From the NCBI RefSeq assembly GCF_033659955.1, contig NZ_JARUJP010000005.1, forward strand, positions 124,001 through 188,000: a stretch of 64,000 nt of DNA, read 5' to 3'. This document shows positions 52,887 to 59,947 of the stretch, in pieces (the first letter of the stretch is position 1; each line of letters starts with the position of its first letter). The notes beneath the pieces were generated by a model that worked only from the letters and a program-made list of their open reading frames with translations, was not told the origin of the DNA and did not search any database. The translations under genes and the position numbers were made by a program. The DNA is from Clostridium_AM tanneri. GTDB lineage: Bacteria; Bacillota; Clostridia; Clostridiales; Clostridiaceae.

Positions 52887-53747
52887 ATGGAAATAGTTAA
52901 AAAGCTAGTAAGCAAGGATAACTCTGTAAAATACTTATTGAAGATGGAGGATGGTAATACTATTGAAACCTTATACATGTACGACGGCCAGTTAAAACTT
53001 ACCTACCACAGCACAGTGTGTGTATCCTCTCAGGTAGGATGCAGCCAGGGATGTTTTTTCTGCGCAACAGGAAAACAAGGATTTGTGAGAAATCTTACCT
53101 CTCTTGAAATAACTGAACAGGTAGACACTTGTGTTAGCTACTGTAGAGAAATGAATTTAATGCCAATAGATGCAGTTGTTTTTGCAGGAATGGGAGAACC
53201 TCTTATGAATTATGAAAATGTTAAAGAGGCAATAGTAAATATATATGAAAAGTACAAAATAGGTAATTTTGAAATTGCTACAGTAGGCTTGACACCAAAA
53301 ATAGACAAACTAATAAGTGATTTTAAAGGCAGTCCAATTAACATAAGACTTAATCTGTCTCTTCACGCATCATCAAATGAAAGCCGTAAGCCTATAATGC
53401 CAGTTACATCAAAATATTCAATAGAGTCAATAATTGATGCAGCTGTTAAATATGCAGAAACCTTTAAAAGGAAGACAAGATTAAGATATATGATTTTTAA
53501 GGGGATAAACGACACAGAACTTGATTTACAAAGATTAGAAGCTTTGTTAAAGGGGAAACCACTGAAGCTAATTATTTCAGCCTATAATGACAATAATATA
53601 AAGGGGCTAACTGCCCCTAAACAAAGTGAAGTAATAGATTTTTACAATAAACTTAAAGACAAGATAGATTGTGGTATATTCCATAATTTCGGTGCGGACA
53701 TTAAAGGTGGATGTGGACAGCTTAGACAGGAAAATATAGAAGATTAA
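52887..53747 (+). CDS. RlmN/Cfr-like radical SAM methyltransferase, short form, B12-riboswitch controlled
   Basis: This is a 286-residue radical SAM protein. The iron-sulfur motif is C52-SQG-C56-FF-C59 in SQVGCSQGCFFCATGKQGF. GMGEPLMNYENV, LRLNLSLHA, SRKPIMPV and the late cysteine C276 in ADIKGGCGQLRQ match RlmN, which methylates C2 of 23S rRNA A2503 and of tRNA A37. It is about 60 residues shorter than standard RlmN, lacking the N-terminal accessory domain. ATG 52887 follows GGGGTGAT; the frame upstream to 52833 lies inside the terminator. It is probably a paralogue with a different substrate. The preceding cobalamin riboswitch predicts expression only when B12 is scarce. Confidence 0.8.
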   Translation: MEIVKKLVSKDNSVKYLLKMEDGNTIETLYMYDGQLKLTYHSTVCVSSQVGCSQGCFFCATGKQGFVRNLTSLEITEQVDTCVSYCREMNLMPIDAVVFAGMGEPLMNYENVKEAIVNIYEKYKIGNFEIATVGLTPKIDKLISDFKGSPINIRLNLSLHASSNESRKPIMPVTSKYSIESIIDAAVKYAETFKRKTRLRYMIFKGINDTELDLQRLEALLKGKPLKLIISAYNDNNIKGLTAPKQSEVIDFYNKLKDKIDCGIFHNFGADIKGGCGQLRQENIED

Positions 53748-53860
53748 GTCAACTTATATCATACTATGATATAATATAAGTTCCAATGTAATATACATCA
53801 CAATATTATTGTGCAAATTATTCATTAAAATCTATATGTTAACTAGAGGGTGGTTGAAGA

Positions 53861-54625
53861 ATGAAGGTTGACTTAAGTAAAATTGTTAATAATAAAAAGA
53901 TAACAGCTTTAGAAGAGCAGGTACTAGAATACATAATTAATAATATTGATTCTGTTATGGATATTGGTGTAAGAGGTGTTGCAGCTGAAAACTACACCTC
54001 TACATCTACAATCATGAGGCTTTCAAAAAAATTAGGTTTTACTGGATTTATCGATATGATTTATAATATAGCCCCTCTAGTAGATAGCAGCAATACAGGA
54101 GTTACAGAAAAATCAGAGGCATTAATAGGTACAGACATTAATTTTTTATCTAAGTATATAGAAGAAAATCACATAACAAGATTCGTAGAGTTGCTATCAA
54201 AAGGAACAGGGAAGTATATTTTTATTTATGCAAGAGGATCTTCTAAAATAGCTGGAGAATATTTCAATAAAAAGCTGCTAGGCATAGGAATAAAAAGTAT
54301 ACTAATAGATTCTATAGGAAGCTTTGAAAGCAATCTAGAAGATATGGAAATGCTAATAGTAATATCAAAATCTGGGGAAACTAAAGAGGTATTAGATAAG
54401 GTTCAAGTAGCAAAAAAGAGAAATAAATTAGTTGTTTCTTTTACAAAGGAAGTTGAAAATAGCATTTCAGTTCTTTCTGACATTTCCTTTAAGATATTTG
54501 ATATGCACAAGCTAGATGACGGTAATTTATTGCCTAACTCATTTTTTGCAAATATGATTATGTTCATGGAGTACTTAATTTATAGATACTATGAAGAAAC
54601 AAAAAAGGAAGATAGAAGTAAATAA
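53861..54625 (+). CDS. MurR/RpiR family transcriptional regulator
   Basis: This 254-residue regulator has an N-terminal HTH_6 domain (VRGVAAENYTSTSTIMRLSKKLG, about 38-65) and a C-terminal SIS domain (IFIYARGSSKIAGEYFNKKL, and IVISKSGETKEVL) that binds phosphosugars. The family senses sugar phosphates and controls adjacent catabolic operons. RBS AGAGGGTGG precedes the ATG at 53861. It lies just upstream of the alpha-glucoside PTS operon, whose leader contains tandem 26-bp repeats that could be its binding sites. A phosphorylated disaccharide or glucose 6-phosphate is a likely effector, by inference. Confidence 0.88.
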   Translation: MKVDLSKIVNNKKITALEEQVLEYIINNIDSVMDIGVRGVAAENYTSTSTIMRLSKKLGFTGFIDMIYNIAPLVDSSNTGVTEKSEALIGTDINFLSKYIEENHITRFVELLSKGTGKYIFIYARGSSKIAGEYFNKKLLGIGIKSILIDSIGSFESNLEDMEMLIVISKSGETKEVLDKVQVAKKRNKLVVSFTKEVENSISVLSDISFKIFDMHKLDDGNLLPNSFFANMIMFMEYLIYRYYEETKKEDRSK

Positions 54626-54640
54626 ATAGTCTGATTTGAG

Positions 54641-54673
54641 AAACCTGTTATCTTTTATGCTAACAGGTTTCTT
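54641..54673 (+). terminator. Terminator after the RpiR-family gene
   Basis: AAACCTGTTA pairs with TAACAGGTTT across a 10-base loop, then CTTC. The stem is good but the T-run is modest. Confidence 0.6.
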
Positions 54674-54689
54674 CATGTTCAAAATCCAT

Positions 54690-54717
54690 TTCGAAAATAT
54701 GAAAACGTATATATAAT
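54690..54717 (+). promoter_or_regulatory. Probable PTS operon promoter with cre-like site
   Basis: -10 TATAAT lies at 54712-54717, with a weak TTCGAA (54690) 16 bases ahead. TGAAAACGTATATA (54700-54713) matches the CcpA cre consensus TGNAANCGNNNNCA except for the penultimate C. It overlaps the -10, so catabolite repression is plausible. Confidence 0.5.
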
Positions 54718-54769
54718 AAAGCTGTAAAAAGAATTAAGTAATCAAAGCTGTAAAAAATAAAGTAATTAA
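54718..54769 (+). repeat. Tandem 26-bp direct repeat ahead of the PTS gene
   Basis: AAAGCTGTAAAAA followed by an AATTAAGTAAT-like segment occurs at 54718 and again at 54744 with few differences. It lies between the promoter and the PTS start, fitting operator sites for the RpiR-type regulator. Confidence 0.55.
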
Positions 54770-54781
54770 GAGGTGAAAATT

Positions 54782-56371
54782 ATGAAGGATAAGATTATGA
54801 ATGCCATGCAAAGATTCTCAAAAGCTATGTTTATTCCAGTATTAATACTTCCTATAGTAGGTATACTGATAGCATTTGGAAATATATTAACAAATGCTAA
54901 GCTAGCTCAATATGCACCATTTCTAAAAAATAACTTAATATTTGGATTTGGTAAGATACTTTCTGGATCATTAGTGCCTATACTGGCTAACCTTGGAATA
55001 ATATTCTGCGTAGGTTTAGCAGTAGGACTTGCAAAAGAGAAAAAGGCAGAAGCTGGTTTTACATCGGTTTTAGTTTATTTTATATTCAATAATGCTATGA
55101 ATATCTTCCTTAGTTTATCAGGTAAATTAGTTCCAGTTGATAAATTAAGAGGATCTGGTCAGGCAATGGTACTTGGAACACAAGTTCTAGACATGGGAGT
55201 TTTCTTAGGAATAATTTTAGGTATAGTTGTAGCTTATTTTCATAACAAGTACTGTAAAAAAGAATTTAACGGGGCTTTCCAGATATATGGAGGTTCAAGA
55301 CTAGTATTTTTAATACTAATTCCGGTAGTTGTTATATTAGCGGTTATACTTTCTTATGTTTGGCCAACAGTACAGCTCGGAATATCAAGCTTAGGATATT
55401 ATATACAAAAGTCTGGTAACTTCGGAATATTCATGTATGGAATGTTAGAAAGACTTTTAATTCCAACAGGATTACATCATTTAGTTTATACTCCGTTCCT
55501 ATATACTCAGCTTGGAGGAATAGAAACTATAGGAGGAAAGGTTATAGAAGGAGCAAGAAACATTTACTTTGCACAAATTGCAGATCCTTCAATCAAGGTG
55601 TTATCTAGCACAGTTATATGGGATGCTAGAGGATTATCAAAAATGTTTGGTCTAGTAGGAGCGTGTTTAGCACTTTATCATACAGCAGATGCTGACAAGA
55701 AAAAGAAAGCTAAAGCGATACTTATTCCAGCAGCAGTAACATCAATAATAGCGGGAGTAACAGAACCTATCGAGTTCTCATTCCTGTTTACAGCACCAAT
55801 ATTGTTTGGAGTACACGCAGTATTAAGCGGACTTGGAATGGTTGCTTTAAATATATTAAATGTAAGAGCAATAGGGCCTAACGGACTTATAGACTTCCTA
55901 TTATATAACCTGCCATTAGGTATAGCAAAAACAGGTTGGCCTATGTTTATTCTAGTAGGTATTGCACAGTTTGCAGTTTACTACCTAATATTTAGATTCT
56001 TAATAGTTAAACTTAATTTAAAGACTACTGGAAGAGAAGACAGTACTGAAGAAGTTAAACTTTACAGCAAAAATGATTATAAAAATAAAGCAGTAGCGGA
56101 AAAGGAAACAGAAACAAAAGCTTCAGGCAATGAAGCACTTGTAATAATAGAAGCATTAGGTGGAAAAGAAAATATCAAAAAGGTAGATAACTGTTATACA
56201 AGATTAAGATTGATTCTTGAAGATACATCAAAGGTTGACGAAAGTACATTAAAAGGAACAGGTGCAGCAGGAGTAATTAAAAAAGGTGAAAATGTTCAAG
56301 TAATTTACGGATTACAGGTAACTAGAATTAGATCTATGGTAGATGAAGCTTTAGGAATTGTAGGAGAATAG
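54782..56371 (+). CDS. PTS alpha-glucoside transporter, EIIC-EIIB
   Basis: This is a 529-residue permease of the glucose-type PTS superfamily. The EIIC domain (about 1-415) has around ten membrane segments and the GVTEPIEFSFLF motif. A linker follows, then a C-terminal EIIB domain with the phosphorylated cysteine C471 in KVDNCYTRLRL. Similarity of style is to alpha-glucoside/maltose carriers (AglA/MalB type). ATG 54782 has AGAGGTG upstream; the GTG at 54773 lies in that site. The matching IIA is encoded two genes downstream. It imports a sugar as its 6-phosphate. Confidence 0.9.
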   Translation: MKDKIMNAMQRFSKAMFIPVLILPIVGILIAFGNILTNAKLAQYAPFLKNNLIFGFGKILSGSLVPILANLGIIFCVGLAVGLAKEKKAEAGFTSVLVYFIFNNAMNIFLSLSGKLVPVDKLRGSGQAMVLGTQVLDMGVFLGIILGIVVAYFHNKYCKKEFNGAFQIYGGSRLVFLILIPVVVILAVILSYVWPTVQLGISSLGYYIQKSGNFGIFMYGMLERLLIPTGLHHLVYTPFLYTQLGGIETIGGKVIEGARNIYFAQIADPSIKVLSSTVIWDARGLSKMFGLVGACLALYHTADADKKKKAKAILIPAAVTSIIAGVTEPIEFSFLFTAPILFGVHAVLSGLGMVALNILNVRAIGPNGLIDFLLYNLPLGIAKTGWPMFILVGIAQFAVYYLIFRFLIVKLNLKTTGREDSTEEVKLYSKNDYKNKAVAEKETETKASGNEALVIIEALGGKENIKKVDNCYTRLRLILEDTSKVDESTLKGTGAAGVIKKGENVQVIYGLQVTRIRSMVDEALGIVGE

Positions 56372-56438
56372 TTTTAATTTAGATAAAGTATTAGGGTAGT
56401 TGGGGAATAAAATAAATTAGAGGAAAGAGGTAATATAT

Positions 56439-57764
56439 ATGAAAAAACATTCTATTGTTATTGCAGGAGGAGGAAGTACTTTCACCCCAGGAATAGTTAT
56501 GATGCTATTAGATAATGTACACCGTTTTCCCATTAGAAAATTAAAATTATATGATAATGATGGTGAGCGTCAAAGTGTTATTGGCGAAGCCTTAGAGATA
56601 GTATTAAAAGAAAATGCGCCGGACATTGAATTTTCTTATACTACAGAGCCAGAAGAGGCATTTACCGATGTGGATTTCTGTATGGCTCATATTCGTGTAG
56701 GAAAATATGAAATGCGTGAAAAGGATGAAAAGATTCCGCTAAAGTATGGATTAGTTGGTCAGGAAACTTGCGGACCAGGAGGAATTGCTTACGGAATGAG
56801 AAGTATAGGGGGTATGTTAGAGTTAATAGACTTAATGGAAAAGTATTCACCAAACTGTTGGATGCTTAACTACTCTAACCCAGCTTCTATTGTTGCAGAA
56901 GCTTGCCGTAGACTAAAGCCAAATTCAAAGGTTTTAAATATCTGTGACATGCCAGTAGGAACACTTCGTCGTATGGCTGGTATTGTGGATATGGAACCAA
57001 GTGATTTAGAAGTTAAGTACTTTGGATTAAATCACTTTGGTTGGTGGACTAGCGTTAAGGACAAACAAGGAAATGATTTAACAGATAAAATCAAAGAATA
57101 TGTTGCAGAAAATGGATACCTAACAGTAAAGGAAGTAGAAACTCAACACACTGATCCGAGCTGGCAGGAAACGCATAAAAAGGCAAAGGATTTATTAGCA
57201 GTAGATCCAAGATTCTTACCTAACACTTATTTAAAATACTACCTATATCCAGATTATGTTGTAGAGCATTCTAATGGAGAATATTCTAGAGCAAACGAAG
57301 TAATGGATGGACGAGAGAAAAATGTATTTGAAGCAGCAAGGGCTATTGTAAAGAATAAAACAGCAAAAGGCGGAGAATTTCATATTGATGCTCATGCAAC
57401 CTTTATCGTGGATTTAGCTAGAGCAATTGCTTACAATACTCACGAAAGAATGTTATGTATAGTAGAAAATAAGGGAGCAATTGCTAACTTTGATCCAACT
57501 GCTATGGTTGAAGTACCATGTATTGTTGGAAGCGATGGGCCAGAACCTTTAGCACAAGGAGAGATTCCACAATTCCAAAAGGGGTTAATGGAACAGCAAG
57601 TGTCCGTAGAAAAGTTAGTTGTTGAGGCGTGGATAGAAAAGAGCTATCAAAAACTATGGCAGGCACTTACTTTATCTAAAACTGTACCAAGTGCTAGGGT
57701 TGCTAAATTAGTATTAGATGATCTTATAGAAGCTAATAAAGGCTATTGGCCAGAATTAAAGTAG
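56439..57764 (+). CDS. 6-phospho-alpha-glucosidase, glycoside hydrolase family 4
   Basis: This 441-residue GH4 enzyme requires NAD and a divalent metal, and hydrolyses alpha-linked 6-phosphoglucosides. The NAD site is IVIAGGGSTFTPG, and the metal-region NYSNPAS is followed by C169-D-M-P. CDMP is the GH4 signature of 6-phospho-alpha-glucosidases, whereas CNVP marks the beta type. N198-H199 lie in GLNHFGWW. RBS AAAGAGGTAA precedes the ATG. It acts on the phosphorylated product of the upstream PTS permease, releasing glucose 6-phosphate and the aglycone. That aglycone may be a sugar acid, given the downstream genes. Confidence 0.92.
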   Translation: MKKHSIVIAGGGSTFTPGIVMMLLDNVHRFPIRKLKLYDNDGERQSVIGEALEIVLKENAPDIEFSYTTEPEEAFTDVDFCMAHIRVGKYEMREKDEKIPLKYGLVGQETCGPGGIAYGMRSIGGMLELIDLMEKYSPNCWMLNYSNPASIVAEACRRLKPNSKVLNICDMPVGTLRRMAGIVDMEPSDLEVKYFGLNHFGWWTSVKDKQGNDLTDKIKEYVAENGYLTVKEVETQHTDPSWQETHKKAKDLLAVDPRFLPNTYLKYYLYPDYVVEHSNGEYSRANEVMDGREKNVFEAARAIVKNKTAKGGEFHIDAHATFIVDLARAIAYNTHERMLCIVENKGAIANFDPTAMVEVPCIVGSDGPEPLAQGEIPQFQKGLMEQQVSVEKLVVEAWIEKSYQKLWQALTLSKTVPSARVAKLVLDDLIEANKGYWPELK

Positions 57765-57773
57765 AGGTTTAAT

Positions 57774-58259
57774 ATGTTTAAGAATTTATTTAAGAAAAAT
57801 AAGAATAAGATATTTTATGCCTTTGCAGATGGTATAAGTGTTGATTTAACAAAGGTTAATGACGAGGTGTTCTCACAAAAGATGATGGGAGAGGGAATTG
57901 CTATTAAACCTAGTAGTGGTGAGATATATTCTCCTTGTGATGGAACTATTGCTGCAGTTATGAAAGAGAGTAAACATGCAGTTGGCATAAGAACGGAAGA
58001 TGGGGTAGAGCTTCTTATACATGTAGGAATTGATACTGTAACCTTAAAGGGTGAAGGCTTTAAACTACATTGTGAAGAAGGAAAAACTGTGAAAAAAGGT
58101 GATCTTCTTTTAAGTTTTGATAGAGAATTTATTAAAGAAAATGGATTAGAGGATACTACTATGCTAGTAATATCAGAACTTAATAACCACAAAATTGTAA
58201 CTTTTAACACTGATGTGATTATGAAGGCTAAAGAAGGTATCTTGCTAGAGTATAAATAG
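57774..58259 (+). CDS. crr: PTS glucose-type EIIA component
   Basis: This 161-residue IIA-Glc-type domain carries the active-site His83 in LLIHVGIDTVTLKGEGF and the auxiliary His68 in KESKHAVGIRT. The N-terminal PSSGEIYSPCDGTI strand is typical. It passes phosphate from HPr to the EIIB cysteine of the upstream permease. It starts 9 bases after the GH4 gene, with AGAGGTTTA as ribosome site. A terminator-like hairpin follows, before eda. Confidence 0.92.
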   Translation: MFKNLFKKNKNKIFYAFADGISVDLTKVNDEVFSQKMMGEGIAIKPSSGEIYSPCDGTIAAVMKESKHAVGIRTEDGVELLIHVGIDTVTLKGEGFKLHCEEGKTVKKGDLLLSFDREFIKENGLEDTTMLVISELNNHKIVTFNTDVIMKAKEGILLEYK

Positions 58260-58268
58260 ATTATTAAT

Positions 58269-58305
58269 AAAGCAAGCTTCACTATTAAGTGGAGCTTGCT
58301 TTTAT
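58269..58305 (+). terminator. Partial terminator between crr and eda
   Basis: AAAGCAAGCTTCACT pairs over 15 bp with AGTGGAGCTTGCTTT around ATTA, then TT. It may reduce expression of the Entner-Doudoroff genes relative to the PTS genes. Confidence 0.65.
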
Positions 58306-58316
58306 AGGAGGATATT

Positions 58317-58937
58317 ATGACTATATTAGATAAGATAATTAAAAATAAAATAGTAGCTGTTATAAGAGGGAACAACAAAGAAGAAGCAGAGGGGATAATT
58401 AAGGCTGCCATCCATGGTGGCATAAAGATTGTAGAAGTTACTTACACAAATAAGGATGCATCAGAGATTATTAAAGGCTTAGTGAATAAATATGCTGATG
58501 TAGTCATAGGTGCAGGAAGTGTTTTAAATGTAGATACTGCAAGGGAAGCAATAGAAGCAGGAGCACAGTTTATAGTAGGACCTAACTTCCACAGTTCTAT
58601 TAATAAATATTGTCAGGATAAAAAAATAGACTACGTACCAGGGTGTTTCACACCAACGGAAGTAGTAAATGCCTTAAGTGAAGGCGTAGAACTTATAAAA
58701 CTATTCCCTGGAGAAGTATTAGGTCCTAAATATATTAAGGCTATAAAAGCACCTATTAAGAATGTAAGAGTAATGGTAACTGGCGGAGTTAACCTAGAAA
58801 ATATTGGAGAGTGGTTAAACAGTGGAGCGGATGCTTTAGGAATAGGAAGTATACTTACCTCCGGCACAAATAATGAACATGAAAAAATCGCAGGTAAGGC
58901 AAGAAGTTTCATGGGGAAAGTTGCAGGTGACAGGTAA
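58317..58937 (+). CDS. eda: 2-keto-3-deoxy-6-phosphogluconate (KDPG) aldolase
   Basis: This 206-residue class I aldolase barrel splits KDPG into pyruvate and glyceraldehyde 3-phosphate. Key parts are VAVIRGNNKEEAEG, the general-base glutamate in KIVEVTYTN, GAGSVLNVDTAREAIEAGAQFIVGP, and the Schiff-base lysine in GVELIKLFPGE. VTGGVNLENIGEWLNSGADALGIGS binds phosphate. RBS TAGGAGGAT precedes the ATG. Its stop overlaps the kinase start by one base (TAATG). It could also act as a 4-hydroxy-2-oxoglutarate aldolase. Confidence 0.93.
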   Translation: MTILDKIIKNKIVAVIRGNNKEEAEGIIKAAIHGGIKIVEVTYTNKDASEIIKGLVNKYADVVIGAGSVLNVDTAREAIEAGAQFIVGPNFHSSINKYCQDKKIDYVPGCFTPTEVVNALSEGVELIKLFPGEVLGPKYIKAIKAPIKNVRVMVTGGVNLENIGEWLNSGADALGIGSILTSGTNNEHEKIAGKARSFMGKVAGDR

Positions 58938-59938
58938 TGGGAAGGTTTCTTTCAATAGGTGAAATACTTGTAAGGTTTACTCCAAAGGCTTTTGATGTTT
59001 ATGGCAACAATAATGAGTTTGAATATTTCTTTGGGGGGTCAGAGGCTAATATAGCTTCTACACTTTCTTATTGGGACATTGAAAGTTCAATATTATCTGC
59101 TCTTCCAGATAACACATTATCAAAAAATATAAAAAGATATTTTAGAGGACTGGGAGTAGATGTAAGCAATATAGTAACAAAGGGAGAAAAGATAGGTTTA
59201 TATTTTCTAGAAAGAAATTCAGGAGTCAGAAATAGCAGTGTTATATATGATAGAAAACACAGCAGCTTTTCAGAACTTAAAGCTGAAGACATTGATATTT
59301 CTAAGGTTTTAGAAGGAGTAACTTGGCTTCATTTTAGTGGAATTACCTTAGCAGTAGGAGAAAACTCTAGAAATTTAGTTAAAGAAATAGTTAAAGAGGC
59401 TAAAAGAAGAAACATATTTATAAGCATAGATTTAAATTTCAGAAGTAAGATGTGTAGTGCCGTAGATGCTAAAAAATATATGACAGAGCTTGCACCTTAT
59501 GCTGATGTGTGTTTTGGCATAGAGCCTATAATGGTTAATGAAAAGGACACAGAGATGTTTGATAGAGAGAATTCTACTAAAGAAGATATATTTGCAAGAA
59601 TGAAGGAGTTAAAAAGAGAATTTCAATTTAAATATATATTTCACACAGAGCGTACAAATGATAAGGAAGATAACAATAGCTATTATGCCTATGGTTTAGG
59701 GGAAAACCTTCAAGAGTCAATAAAAGCATCTACTAGAATGATTGAGAGAGTGGGAAGTGGAGATGCCTTTGTAGCTGGAGTAATCTATTCATTAATAAAA
59801 GAGAAAACTTTAAAGGAAGCCTTAGATTTTGGGGTAGCATCGGCTACTTTAAAGTGCACAATAAAAGGGGACAGTATGGCAGTAGAACCTAGTGATGTAG
59901 AAAAAATAATATGCTCTAAAAATATTATAGATAGGTAG
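58937..59938 (+). CDS. kdgK: 2-keto-3-deoxygluconate kinase (PfkB family)
   Basis: This is a 333-residue PfkB/ribokinase-fold kinase. The N terminus RFLSIGEILVRFTPKAF and FFGGSEANIASTLSYW resemble KDG kinases, and ERVGSGDAFVAGVIYSL contains the catalytic aspartate and anion hole. It would phosphorylate 2-keto-3-deoxygluconate to KDPG, the substrate of the overlapping upstream aldolase. Overlap with eda and a 9-base gap to the dehydratase indicate one operon. Another keto-sugar acid is possible. Confidence 0.87.
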   Translation: MGRFLSIGEILVRFTPKAFDVYGNNNEFEYFFGGSEANIASTLSYWDIESSILSALPDNTLSKNIKRYFRGLGVDVSNIVTKGEKIGLYFLERNSGVRNSSVIYDRKHSSFSELKAEDIDISKVLEGVTWLHFSGITLAVGENSRNLVKEIVKEAKRRNIFISIDLNFRSKMCSAVDAKKYMTELAPYADVCFGIEPIMVNEKDTEMFDRENSTKEDIFARMKELKREFQFKYIFHTERTNDKEDNNSYYAYGLGENLQESIKASTRMIERVGSGDAFVAGVIYSLIKEKTLKEALDFGVASATLKCTIKGDSMAVEPSDVEKIICSKNIIDR

Positions 59939-59947
59939 GAGAGAAAA

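Noticed and set aside
57815..58423. 202-codon minus-strand ORF
   Set aside because: It is antisense to crr and the start of eda, both certain genes; composition is that of a reverse-strand shadow.
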